Assembly (NCBI GenBank): GCA_965261955.1 | Contig: CBDHEM010000071.1 | Location: forward strand, 124,001 to 188,000 | Source of the DNA: JABAAI01 sp965261955 | Lineage (GTDB): Bacteria; Spirochaetota; Leptospiria; Leptospirales; Leptonemataceae | Length of the DNA: 64,000 nt | Direction of reading: 5' to 3' | Position numbers and translations under genes: made by a program | The notes under the pieces: model-generated | Database searches by the model: none | Seen by the model: the letters and a program-made list of their open reading frames with translations, nothing else | What the model was told of the DNA's origin: nothing | Shown here: positions 34,364-42,937 of the stretch, piece by piece | How positions within the stretch are numbered: the first letter of the stretch is position 1 | How the letters are laid out: the number at the start of each line of letters is the position of its first letter

Positions 34364-34876
34364 ACTGCGATTGTCATAACTTGATCTGACATATTTAAGC
34401 CCTCCTTTTTCTATTCGTTATTGGCAGAATGCCAGATCGAATTGTGATTATCACATCACGACTAGGCTGTAGCCTTGCGAACTCGTCAGAAGTAAAATAT
34501 CCGTGTATAGAGCGTATAGAATACTCCCGCTAGCAAACATGAGATATGCATTGATGGCGATTATATGGTGTTTTGAATGAGAATCTTCATTTACATTCAA
34601 CAGCTGTATGTGGTTTAGGTCATTCATGGTGGTATTATTCATGGTGGTATTATTCATGGTGGTATTATTCATGGTGGTATTATTCATGGTGGTATTAATG
34701 GCTCTTGCATCTGAAGACCTTCTTCTAATGAGGGGAAAAAGACCACTTCCCCCCCTTGCCCATCCCCTTGCCAAGCAGGAGGGGGTCGAGGATGCGGCCC
34801 TCGTTTTTCGCTCAAAAGCAATCATATATTTTTAGATGTACATGTTACATACATCATAGGAGTCTCATTTTATAGT
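34364..34876. other. Intergenic region upstream of tig, with a 15-bp repeat
   Basis: No supported gene. It holds a short tandem repeat (listed separately) and a C-rich patch (ccacttcccccccttgccc, 34743-34761). The minus-strand frame over the repeat encodes NTTMN units and looks like a by-product. The promoter for the tig-clpP-clpX cluster should lie in the last 100 bp, but no strong consensus is visible. Confidence 0.4.
34622..34696. repeat. 15-bp tandem repeat x5
   Basis: attcatggtggtatt repeated five times without visible variation. It lies about 180 bp upstream of the trigger factor gene. Fifteen is a multiple of three, so the frame that crosses it stays open; no product is likely. Confidence 0.88.
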
Positions 34877-36268
34877 ATGCAATTTAAGGTACGTAAGCTT
34901 TCTCACACTCAAGCAGAAATATCTATTACAAATACAAAAGATGAAGTAGAAACTGCCTATCAAATTGCTTTTAAATTAGCCCAAAAAGATCTACGACTTC
35001 CAGGTTTTCGTAAAGGAAAGGCACCTATCCAGATGGTTGAACGTCACCTTGAAAAAACAGTTTGGAAAGATGCTGTAAATGAGTTACTCAGGAAAAATAT
35101 AAAGAAGTGTCTATCCACTGCAGAACCCAAAGCAGCATCTCTGCCCGAAATGGAGGTACTGGAATTTGAACGAAAAAAGGGAGCTTCCTTTATCGGTAAA
35201 TATGACCTTTTTCCTTATATAAAATTAGGACAGTACAAAAAAATAGAAATAGAAGAAAGTCTATTTGTAATAGAGGAAAAAGATATACTGACAGAATTAG
35301 AAAAAATTCGCAAAGGGAAGGCATTATTGCGTGAACGTGAAGAGAATGAAAAAATAGTAAAAGGTGATCAAGTATGTCTCGAAATAAAAATCACAGTCTC
35401 TGAGCCGAAAAACAATACCAACCAAAAAACAGGTAAAATGGTGACGGATGAAATTATATTTCAACATGAAAATTTAAAAGTTACTTTAGGCAATAATCAA
35501 CTTCTACCCGGGATAGATGATGAAATTTTAAATATGATAAAAGAGGAAGAAAAGAATTTTAATTTGGATGTAGAGGATGAGTTTATAGATAAACGTTTTT
35601 CTGGGAAAAAACTTTCTGTTTATGTGAAGCTTTTGGAATGTCATTACGAGGAACTTCCCGAATTAGATGATGAACTTGCTAAAGACTTAGGGGAATATGA
35701 AAATTTAAACGAACTCAAAAAAGAAATAGAAAATAAAATCAAGGAATACTCTTCACAAATCATCTTAAAAAAGAGCAAAGCTACTATACTTGAAAAGCTT
35801 GTTTTATCATCAGAAGTATTTTTTTCTGACAATCTGTTACAAAAAGAATGTGAGCATACAATGCATCATGTTGCACAAAACTATGAGCAAAAATTTGGCA
35901 AGCGGATTGATCGAAAAAAACTCCTTGAATTGCTTGGAAAGGATGAAGAGGAAATACGTAAAGATTGCAAAATGAATATAAAAAAGCAACTGATTGTCAC
36001 AGAGTTACAAAAGATCATAAACATTGAAGTAACTGATAAAGAATGTGAAGAGAAATGGAATTTTTTATATACTACACTTCCTCAAGAAAATGAGGAAAGA
36101 GAGGGAAAGCCCACAACAACTCCCAAAATGCAAGATGAAGATAGGGAACGTCTACGAGATATGATGAAGCAAAAAAAAATATTTACATGGCTCTATGAAA
36201 ATGCTATTATAAAAACGGGTCAGAAAATAACATATGCTGAACTACAAAAAACAGAACTTCCTGGCTAA
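34877..36268 (+). CDS. tig: Trigger factor (ribosome-associated chaperone)
   Basis: 463 residues. N-terminal ribosome-binding domain with the signature LRLPGFRKGKAPIQMVE (38-54), a central FKBP-type prolyl isomerase domain (about 155-245, KGDQVCLEIK to FSGKKLSVYVKL) and a Lys/Glu-rich helical C-terminal chaperone domain. It binds nascent chains at the ribosome exit. ClpP and ClpX follow on the same strand, the usual bacterial order. Confidence 0.92.
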   Translation: MQFKVRKLSHTQAEISITNTKDEVETAYQIAFKLAQKDLRLPGFRKGKAPIQMVERHLEKTVWKDAVNELLRKNIKKCLSTAEPKAASLPEMEVLEFERKKGASFIGKYDLFPYIKLGQYKKIEIEESLFVIEEKDILTELEKIRKGKALLREREENEKIVKGDQVCLEIKITVSEPKNNTNQKTGKMVTDEIIFQHENLKVTLGNNQLLPGIDDEILNMIKEEEKNFNLDVEDEFIDKRFSGKKLSVYVKLLECHYEELPELDDELAKDLGEYENLNELKKEIENKIKEYSSQIILKKSKATILEKLVLSSEVFFSDNLLQKECEHTMHHVAQNYEQKFGKRIDRKKLLELLGKDEEEIRKDCKMNIKKQLIVTELQKIINIEVTDKECEEKWNFLYTTLPQENEEREGKPTTTPKMQDEDRERLRDMMKQKKIFTWLYENAIIKTGQKITYAELQKTELPG

Positions 36269-36438
36269 AAAATCTGAACTTCCTGTTATGTAGTAAAATA
36301 TATTTATTGTGTTTTTTTACTTTTTTGGATTATTATTTACAATAAGGTCTTCTTGACAAGAAGAGAGACTTGGTTTGTCTGTCTAGTATCAGTGTATAAG
36401 TTATTTTAATCTGAATAGATTTTTTTGATTTTTTTATT

Positions 36439-37020
36439 ATGTCCATAGTACCTATAGTTAGTGAACAAAGTGCTCGGGGAGAACGCCAGTTCGATATATT
36501 TTCTCGTCTTCTTCGCGACAGAATTATTTTTCTAGGCTACCCTGTAGATGATGCCTATGCTAATCTTGTGATCGCTCAAATTCTTTTTTTAGATGCAGAA
36601 GATCCTGAAAAAGATATTTATCTTTATATAAACTCGCCTGGTGGGTATATTACATCTGGTTTGGCCATTTATGATACTATGCAATACACACGTTCACATA
36701 TCCGTACAATTTGTATTGGTCAAGCTTCCAGTATATCGTCTATGCTTTTAGCTGCGGGCACCCCGGGTAAGCGCTCTGCTCTACCAAATGCCCGTATTAT
36801 GTTACACCAGCCTGTTGGTGGTGTCCAAGGACAGTCGAAGGATATAGAGATTCAGGCTAAAGAAATCCTAAATATGAAAGAACGATTGAATGCAATTTAT
36901 GCTAAACACACTACAAAATCATTAGAACAGATTGAAAAAGACGTTGATCGTATTTTTTACATGTCAGCCCAAGATGCGAAAGAATATGGAGTAATCGATA
37001 ATTTGATCGAAAATAAATGA
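36439..37020 (+). CDS. clpP: ATP-dependent Clp protease proteolytic subunit
   Basis: 193-residue serine peptidase forming the two-ring barrel. The catalytic triad is S98 (in GQASSISSMLLAAG), H123 (RIMLHQPVGG) and an Asp in VDRIFYM. The Ser motif reads ASSISS where most ClpPs have AASMGA; the nucleophile is kept. INSPGGYITSGLAIYDTMQ is the substrate-groove loop. It works with ClpX, whose gene begins 75 bp downstream. Confidence 0.96.
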   Translation: MSIVPIVSEQSARGERQFDIFSRLLRDRIIFLGYPVDDAYANLVIAQILFLDAEDPEKDIYLYINSPGGYITSGLAIYDTMQYTRSHIRTICIGQASSISSMLLAAGTPGKRSALPNARIMLHQPVGGVQGQSKDIEIQAKEILNMKERLNAIYAKHTTKSLEQIEKDVDRIFYMSAQDAKEYGVIDNLIENK

Positions 37021-37095
37021 TGAGATAGGAAAGCTTTTTTAAAATTCAGTTATATTTAATTTATATAACAGAGTGAGATTATATATTTCGGCACA

Positions 37096-38541
37096 ATGGC
37101 TTCTAAAAAGAAAGGTGGAATACAGGATAAGTTGCATTGTTCCTTCTGTGGCAAGGAGCAAAGTTCTGTTCGTCGTCTAGTCGCGGGTCCCGGGGTCTAT
37201 ATCTGCGATGAGTGCATTGAACTTTGTAACGAGATTATCGCCGATGAAACAAATGATGACCAACAAGGGGGTGTCATATCGGGAGAACTTCCTAAACCTC
37301 CAGAAATCAAGAAAACACTAGACCAATATGTTATTGGACAAGAAGAAGCAAAGAAAATTTTTTCTGTCGCTGTATATAATCACTACAAAAGAATAAACTA
37401 TAGTCGTAATAAAGGTGGAATTGAGTTAGATAAGTCTAATATTCTTCTTATTGGGCCAACAGGATCAGGAAAAACTCTCTTAGCACAAACCCTTGCCCGT
37501 CTGCTAAAGGTCCCATTTGCAATTGTAGATGCGACAGCCCTCACAGAGGCAGGTTATGTAGGGGAAGATGTAGAGAACATACTACTCCGATTAATCCAAA
37601 ATGCAAATGGTGATGTTCGTAAAGCTGAGATAGGTATCATATATATTGACGAAATAGATAAAATATCGCGAAAAATGGATAACCCTTCTATTACCAGAGA
37701 TGTTTCAGGAGAAGGTGTACAACAAGCTTTATTAAAAATTATTGAAGGTACTATAGCTAACGTTCCTCCACAAGGAGGCCGTAAACATCCTCATCAAGAC
37801 TTTATTACAATTAACACACGAAACATTCTATTTATTTGTGGTGGAGCTTTTGTAGGACTTGAGGAGGTACTTGAAAATCGTCTGGGTAAAAGGGAAATTG
37901 GTTTTGAGCGTCGTGGTACCAATTTGTTTTCTATCCCATCTTCTAACTTGAAATCATATTCGATCAATGAGGAAAAAAAATCTGATAGCAAGCATCTATC
38001 TAACGTGCCTGCGGATACAGGCAAAGACGGTATGACTATGGAACGTCCTCAAAAAAATATAGAAATTAAAAATATAAGAAGGGGTGAACTTTTTTCTCAG
38101 CTTCTGCCTGATGACTTAATGAAATATGGGCTCATTCCTGAATTCGTGGGCCGTTTACCAATGATTGCTGTACTCCATGACTTGAGTAGAGAAACTCTCA
38201 AACAAATATTTACAGTACCAATAAATTCACTTTATAAACAATACCAAAAGGGATTTGAATTGGAAGGGGTTCGCCTCAAATTTACAGATGAAGCCATAAT
38301 GTCCATTGTGGATAAGGCAATTGATAGGGAAGCAGGTGCTAGGGGACTGCGCAGTGTAGTTGAGAAGGTTATGATTGATACAATGTACATGGTTCCTTCT
38401 AGGAAAGACATTGAAGAAATAGTCATCACATTGGGTGTTATTGAAAATAATGACCCACCTGTTTTGAGTCTTAAGAAAGGAAAACCAAAGGAAAAAACAA
38501 CGCCAAGAAAAAGTTCTATTAGAAAAGAAAAGCTTGCATAA
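37096..38541 (+). CDS. clpX: ATP-dependent Clp protease ATP-binding subunit ClpX
   Basis: 481 residues. The N-terminal zinc-binding domain has C15, C18, C37 and C40 (CSFC...CDEC). The AAA+ domain carries Walker A GPTGSGKT, the pore-loop-side GYVGEDVENILLRL, Walker B IIYIDEIDKI and GLIPEFVGRLP before the C-terminal subdomain. The IGF loop (REIGFE) that docks on ClpP is present. Between it and ELFSQLLPDDLMKYG is a hydrophilic stretch about 40 residues longer than in typical ClpX (about 424 residues). A basic tail ends the protein. Confidence 0.96.
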   Translation: MASKKKGGIQDKLHCSFCGKEQSSVRRLVAGPGVYICDECIELCNEIIADETNDDQQGGVISGELPKPPEIKKTLDQYVIGQEEAKKIFSVAVYNHYKRINYSRNKGGIELDKSNILLIGPTGSGKTLLAQTLARLLKVPFAIVDATALTEAGYVGEDVENILLRLIQNANGDVRKAEIGIIYIDEIDKISRKMDNPSITRDVSGEGVQQALLKIIEGTIANVPPQGGRKHPHQDFITINTRNILFICGGAFVGLEEVLENRLGKREIGFERRGTNLFSIPSSNLKSYSINEEKKSDSKHLSNVPADTGKDGMTMERPQKNIEIKNIRRGELFSQLLPDDLMKYGLIPEFVGRLPMIAVLHDLSRETLKQIFTVPINSLYKQYQKGFELEGVRLKFTDEAIMSIVDKAIDREAGARGLRSVVEKVMIDTMYMVPSRKDIEEIVITLGVIENNDPPVLSLKKGKPKEKTTPRKSSIRKEKLA

Positions 38542-38565
38542 AACGTAACAGTATATGCCTATGAG

Positions 38566-38671
38566 GGTTTGTTGTAGAGTATGGAAAAGTGAGAGGTGTC
38601 TGTTTAAAATGCTTTAAATCAGCGCTTTATGGCACTCGATTTGTGATTGTTTATGTTTCGTAAACAGACCC
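38566..38671. repeat. MITE-like element with 5-bp target duplication ATGAG
   Basis: 106 bp. Left end GGTTTGTTG, right end reversed GGGTCTGTTTACG; the interior TTTAAAATGCTTTAAATC matches the family. It is flanked on both sides by ATGAG (38561-38565 and 38672-38676), a direct sign of transposition. It lies between clpX and the NqrM-like gene. Confidence 0.8.
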
Positions 38672-38732
38672 ATGAGGCGTTGATCATCAAATTTTTTATG
38701 TTGAGTTATAGATTTTGTATTTTTTTTAAAAA

Positions 38733-38921
38733 ATGACGACTCTACTCCTTACAATTTTTATTTTCATCGTTGCCTTTTTAGGCATGGGGTTGGGAGTGAT
38801 CTTCAGGGGTTCAGCTCTTCGTGGCTCTTGCGGTGGGGTTATGATGTCATCTGGTGAATCCGAAGAAGAAAGCTGTAGTATTTGTGGTCGCGGGGCAGTA
38901 GATTCTTGTAGGGAAAGTTAA
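38733..38921 (+). CDS. NqrM-like (DUF539) small membrane protein
   Basis: 62 residues: one N-terminal membrane helix (LLTIFIFIVAFLGMGLGVIF), then LRGSCGG and CSICG, the four-cysteine pattern of NqrM, which helps deliver iron to the Na+-translocating NADH dehydrogenase. No nqr genes are in the window. The next gene, 23 bp downstream, is a cytochrome oxidase subunit, so here the protein may serve assembly of another respiratory complex. That is inference. Confidence 0.65.
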   Translation: MTTLLLTIFIFIVAFLGMGLGVIFRGSALRGSCGGVMMSSGESEEESCSICGRGAVDSCRES

Positions 38922-38944
38922 AATATAGAATAGGGATACTTGTT

Positions 38945-39274
38945 ATGCATATACCAGATCAGGAAAGCCGTGGCCATATACAATCAACTGCTATATATTT
39001 CCTAGTTGGTTTTTCTTTGCTTATTTTAACCAGTATCACAGTAGGAGCTTCCTATATAAATTGGGGTGAATTACTAGGTGGTGGTTTTACAACAAATATT
39101 ATTATTGCCATGGCTATTGCCAGTTTAAAGGCTTATCTTGTTCTCATATATTTTATGCATATGCGTTATGAAAATACGATAGTTTGGGCCTTTGGTCTTT
39201 TTTACCCTATTTTGTTATTCTTTCTGTTGATTGGCTTTTCAGCTATAGATATTTTTCTACGAGTGATTCCTTAA
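38945..39274 (+). CDS. Cytochrome c oxidase subunit IV (caa3-type)
   Basis: 109 residues with three membrane helices (YFLVGFSLLILTSITVGASY, TTNIIIAMAIASLKAYLVLI, WAFGLFYPILLFFLLIGFSA). The motif SLKAYLVLIYFMHMRYE is typical of the small fourth subunit of haem-copper oxidases. Subunits I-III are not in the window; only the NqrM-like gene is adjacent. It would sit in the inner membrane and support oxidase assembly or stability. Confidence 0.8.
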   Translation: MHIPDQESRGHIQSTAIYFLVGFSLLILTSITVGASYINWGELLGGGFTTNIIIAMAIASLKAYLVLIYFMHMRYENTIVWAFGLFYPILLFFLLIGFSAIDIFLRVIP

Positions 39275-39413
39275 TAATAGCTTATTCAAAAAATGATCTT
39301 CCCTATTTAAGTCCATATTCATCTCGCCATACAATCTCATTTTCTATAATAACACATGTACACTTCGTTTATTTCAGTATATATCCTATTTTTTGCTGAG
39401 GTATTTCACAAGA

Positions 39414-39668
39414 TTACGGTACACTAATCGCACCAATTATTGCAAGATCATAACAGATCAAGCTCCATTCATATCGATTATCACAAAAGATGGGTATGCA
39501 AGATTGCTTCTCAATAGCCATTTTATTTAAAAGATATGCACAAAATCTTTTTACATCTGCACACCAATTCGAATATGAAATGCCTTGAAAATCTTTTGCT
39601 TTTACCTTAACCCAATGTATGGGACGTTTATCCAATGTATTGACTGTATCTCGGACTAGATGGTACAA
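39414..39668 (-). pseudogene. N-terminal fragment of an AMP-forming acyl-CoA synthetase
   Basis: 84 residues from a TTG: RPIHWVKVKAKDFQGISYSN, then NRYEWSLICYDLAIIGAISV. This is the start of the AMP-binding family (long-chain fatty-acid-CoA ligase type), where NR-EW-I-D-AI--GA-SVP is conserved. A stop follows directly after VP. The remaining roughly 500 residues, with the P-loop and adenylation core, are missing, so it is a relic. Confidence 0.75.
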
Positions 39669-39744
39669 GGATTGCTTCTGTATGTATTAATGTAAGATGA
39701 AATTATCCAAAAAAAATCAGCATTATATAGGGTAAGTATATCAA

Positions 39745-40443
39745 TCAATAATAGCTTGAGGTAATCGATATACCTATATATGTAACTTTTGCATCTCCCA
39801 CATTTGCAAGATTTTGGGATGTATTCGTTCTAATGATTTTTGTAGTCTCTCCTTTCAAACTCTCGTAAAAGATAGAAAGCTCTAAGCCAGTATGCCATTT
39901 CGATTTACCTATCCATTCTTTCCCCACACTCAAACCAAAGCCACGGCCAGAATCATAACTTTCTTCTATTTTAACAAAGTCTACATTCTTTGTTCCTATG
40001 AATCGATTTGTTCGTTTATTGTGAGTTGCTCGACCAAATAGACGTAGATGCGAAGATATATGAACATTATACTTCGGGAAATAATAAATGAAACCAAATT
40101 TTCTAGAAGCTAGGGTATAACTACTAAAGAGATATTGCTTGCTTCTATTTTTTGTATTGATTCCATGTAGTTTACTTATGCCTCCATACAGAGCTATACG
40201 GGGGGTTATAAAAGCACCAATTTCAAAAGCTGTATAAGGCTTTACTCCACTAAAAAGATCTTCCTCTTTTGTAATGTTATCTATAACCTCAAATCTACTT
40301 AAACCAAAGCTAGCAATTATACGTAAATATAAACCCCTTTCATTACCTTTCTTCTCAGCAAAAACTTTATTTACCAATATGCTCAGGGAAAAAAGCAAAA
40401 GAAAAAAGCAAAAAATATTTTGAACTTCTTTTTGATAGTACAT
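39745..40443 (-). CDS. Outer-membrane beta-barrel-like protein, paralogue B
   Basis: 232 residues with a signal peptide (FCFFLLLFSLSILVNKVFA, cleavage likely after VFA) and alternating amphipathic strands ending in an aromatic C-terminus (SITSSYY), as in small barrels. Shared segments with the upstream protein include IYYFPKYNVHISSHLRLFGR, matching its FQYYLPYQMYILSELRLFGD, and a GRGFGLSVGKEW-type strand. No family I can name. It lies 10 bp downstream of its paralogue and is probably co-transcribed. Confidence 0.68.
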   Translation of the reverse strand: MYYQKEVQNIFCFFLLLFSLSILVNKVFAEKKGNERGLYLRIIASFGLSRFEVIDNITKEEDLFSGVKPYTAFEIGAFITPRIALYGGISKLHGINTKNRSKQYLFSSYTLASRKFGFIYYFPKYNVHISSHLRLFGRATHNKRTNRFIGTKNVDFVKIEESYDSGRGFGLSVGKEWIGKSKWHTGLELSIFYESLKGETTKIIRTNTSQNLANVGDAKVTYIGISITSSYY

Positions 40444-40453
40444 ATAATATCAC

Positions 40454-41143
40454 TTAATAAATAGCGGTAAAAAATATTCCTATTGAATTCTTTATTAGAT
40501 TATCAAAATTATTTTTACCATCCACCCCATTCTCTTTTACTTCTATTGTACGATCCCCATCAAATTGATCTGAAGCAAAAATAAATCCAATCCCAAATAT
40601 CCATTGACTAGAAGTATACCATACCCTTCCAAAACCAAGACTATAGCCTGTAGCATCTTTAAATATTTTTTCTGTTTTTTCTTTTCTAGTACTATTTTCG
40701 TACACTATACTTGCATCACCAAAAAGACGCAACTCAGAGAGAATGTACATTTGATAAGGTAGATAATACTGAAACCCTATTACAAGAAAAGTTCCTGCAA
40801 AAACAGCATTGTTTTGCTCGTGATTGCTACTTTCTATTTCAATAGAGCGATTATACTGAATACCAAAATGAAATGTAACTTCCTCCATAGGAGAAATACC
40901 AAGATGCAATGCCGTCATTGCCTCTGTACCCACAAAATTACTTTTTGTTTCGGTAAGATGATTTAGAGTGAGAGAAGTCTGGCCAGAACCCAAATAAAGG
41001 CCCATAAAAAAATCATCACTATCCAATCTTACATTGTTTTTAGATTGGGCATAACTAGGTCCCTGAGGGAAAAAAACGAAAAACGCCACGACTAAATTAG
41101 AAAATACAAGTAAACAAAAAGGAATTTTTATTCTACGTTGCAA
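40454..41143 (-). CDS. Outer-membrane beta-barrel-like protein, paralogue A
   Basis: 229 residues. Signal peptide ending GPSYA before QSKNN. The strand pattern and the segments FFMGLYLGSGQTSLTLNHL, TGYSLGFGRVWYTSSQW and a final FFTAIY resemble a small outer-membrane barrel. It is homologous along its length to the following gene product at 39745-40443, an apparent tandem duplication. Function unknown. Confidence 0.68.
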   Translation of the reverse strand: MQRRIKIPFCLLVFSNLVVAFFVFFPQGPSYAQSKNNVRLDSDDFFMGLYLGSGQTSLTLNHLTETKSNFVGTEAMTALHLGISPMEEVTFHFGIQYNRSIEIESSNHEQNNAVFAGTFLVIGFQYYLPYQMYILSELRLFGDASIVYENSTRKEKTEKIFKDATGYSLGFGRVWYTSSQWIFGIGFIFASDQFDGDRTIEVKENGVDGKNNFDNLIKNSIGIFFTAIY

Positions 41144-41222
41144 ATGAGTACATGAAGCAATTCATTACATGAGAGGAAGATACTCTCTCTATTCAGGGAC
41201 TAAAGAAAAATACATTTTTCAA

Positions 41223-42224
41223 TTATGCGTCTATAAATTTCATCATACTTCGAAGTTTTCTGCCCACAATCTCAATGGAATGCTTCTTCTTTTCTTCTCG
41301 CATTTTCAAAAAGTTTGGATAGCCTTTTTCAGCTTCCTCCATCCATTTTTTCGCAAATTTACCACCTTTCCTTTTCTGTATATCACCCAAAACAGCGACC
41401 ATATTTTCTTTTACTTTATCATCAATCACTTTGGGTCCACTACAGTAATCTCCATACTCAGCGGTATCAGAAATGGAATAACGCATACGAGAAAGGCCCC
41501 CTTCGTAAAGTAAGTCCGTAATCAGCTTTACTTCATGAAGACATTCAAAATAAGCAATATCTGGATCATAACCAGCTTCTATCAGAGTCTCAAAAGCACT
41601 TGTAATCAGGCTACTGAGGCCACCACAAAGAACAGCCTGTTCTCCAAAAAGATCTGTTTCCGTTTCATCTTGAAAAGACGTTTCTAGTATTCCAGCACGT
41701 CCGGCACCAACACCTGCGGCATGGGCTAGAGCCCTTTGTTTTGCTTGGCCCGTAAAATCTTGGTGAATAGCAATTAAACTAGGAACTCCTCCGCCTTTTT
41801 CATACACACGACGAACCAAATGCCCAGGTCCTTTAGGAGCCACCATATATACATCAATATCTTTCGGTGGATGGATCAAATCATAATGAATATTAAAACC
41901 ATGAGAAAAAACCAGAGCATTCCCTGCAGAAAGATGGGGTTGAATAGAATCTTTATATAGCTTGGGTTGAACAGTATCAGGAGCCAATACTTGTATTATA
42001 TCTGCACGTGAAACAGCATCATCGACTGGAAAGACTTCAAAAGCATCTTTTTTTGCTTTTTCTATAGATTTTGACTCAGGAAGAAGTCCTATAATAACGT
42101 TTAAACCAGCATCACGCATATTCTGAGCCTGAGCATGCCCCTGACTTCCATAACCAAGTACAGCCACTACACTTTTCTCTAAGACAGTTAAATCAGCGTC
42201 TCTGTCGTAATACATAGTAGCCAT
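41223..42224 (-). CDS. ilvC: Ketol-acid reductoisomerase (NADP+)
   Basis: 333 residues, a class I enzyme. Nucleotide loop GYGSQGHAQAQNMRDAG (26-42), PKGPGHLVRRVYEKG with the metal-site side, QDETETDLFGEQAVLCGG with the Asp/Glu metal ligands, and YFECLHEVKLITDL in the knotted C-terminal domain. It reduces and rearranges acetolactate for valine, leucine and isoleucine synthesis, upstream of IlvD (1727-3517). AGAAGATAGAGA lies upstream of the ATG as a probable ribosome site. Confidence 0.97.
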   Translation of the reverse strand: MATMYYDRDADLTVLEKSVVAVLGYGSQGHAQAQNMRDAGLNVIIGLLPESKSIEKAKKDAFEVFPVDDAVSRADIIQVLAPDTVQPKLYKDSIQPHLSAGNALVFSHGFNIHYDLIHPPKDIDVYMVAPKGPGHLVRRVYEKGGGVPSLIAIHQDFTGQAKQRALAHAAGVGAGRAGILETSFQDETETDLFGEQAVLCGGLSSLITSAFETLIEAGYDPDIAYFECLHEVKLITDLLYEGGLSRMRYSISDTAEYGDYCSGPKVIDDKVKENMVAVLGDIQKRKGGKFAKKWMEEAEKGYPNFLKMREEKKKHSIEIVGRKLRSMMKFIDA

Positions 42225-42372
42225 TGGACAAATCTCTATCTTCTAAACATGGAGACAAGTACAAAATAATGTAAGATTTATGTTAAGGCTAAAAAACGTT
42301 ATTTTATCATATTACAAATGATTTATGAATTGTCAATCATGGGGAAAAAAAACTCCATGTAAGAAGTTATTC

Positions 42373-42858
42373 ATGAAAAATAATTTTTCTAATACATTTG
42401 TAGTTGGTTGGACGGATGTAGATCTGAATGGACATGCTCGTAACACTCTCTATTCAGACTATGCAAGTATAACCCGAGTTTCTTTATTTGACAAAGAAGG
42501 ACTTACTTTTCATGATCTTATAAAAGAACATAAAGTAGGTGCAGTGCTTTTACAGGAATTTATCAACTACAAACGAGAATTGAGATTGAGTGATAGGGTT
42601 CGAGTTGATCTATACTTACTTGCTGCTTCTTCAGATTATGCTTATTATCAAATCCTTCACAAGATATACAATACAAATAAAAATAAAATTTGTTGCATAC
42701 TCACAATAAGCGGGTGTTGGATTGATATGGAAACAAGAAAGATTTCCACACCTCCTAAAAAAGCACAAAATATTTTGTGTAATCTCAGTCGAGCGAGAGA
42801 TTTCAAACACATCAATAAAAAGCAAGTAATATTAAAATTGGCTCTAGCTAAATTTTAG
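42373..42858 (+). CDS. Acyl-CoA thioesterase-like hotdog protein (4HBT)
   Basis: 161 residues from the ATG at 42373 (MKNNFSNTF), preceded by AAGAAG; an ATG at 42325 would add 16 residues outside the family. The first helix region GWTDVDLNGHARNTLYSDYA is the 4HBT hotdog signature with the usual Asp, and LSDRVRVDLYLLAASSDYAY follows. It probably hydrolyses acyl-CoA thioesters. The enoyl-CoA hydratase gene begins 79 bp downstream, a fatty-acid or acyl-CoA setting. Confidence 0.8.
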   Translation: MKNNFSNTFVVGWTDVDLNGHARNTLYSDYASITRVSLFDKEGLTFHDLIKEHKVGAVLLQEFINYKRELRLSDRVRVDLYLLAASSDYAYYQILHKIYNTNKNKICCILTISGCWIDMETRKISTPPKKAQNILCNLSRARDFKHINKKQVILKLALAKF

Positions 42859-42937
42859 AAGAAAATTCTTTCCGTATTCATGTTTTTATTATAAAAAAAA
42901 TATAGACAGAATTAATTGTATTTTTACTCAAAATATA

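Noticed and set aside
34451..34825. 124-codon minus-strand frame with NTTMN repeats
   Set aside because: It is the by-product of the 15-bp repeat and a C-rich patch, without conserved features.
36354..36390. Sigma-70 promoter at TTGACA upstream of clpP
   Set aside because: The -35-like hexamer is good, but no -10 occurs at 16-18 bp; the nearest TAGTAT is about 26 bp away.
42631..42825. 64-codon minus-strand frame inside the thioesterase gene
   Set aside because: Antisense shadow; the plus strand holds a recognisable hotdog domain.
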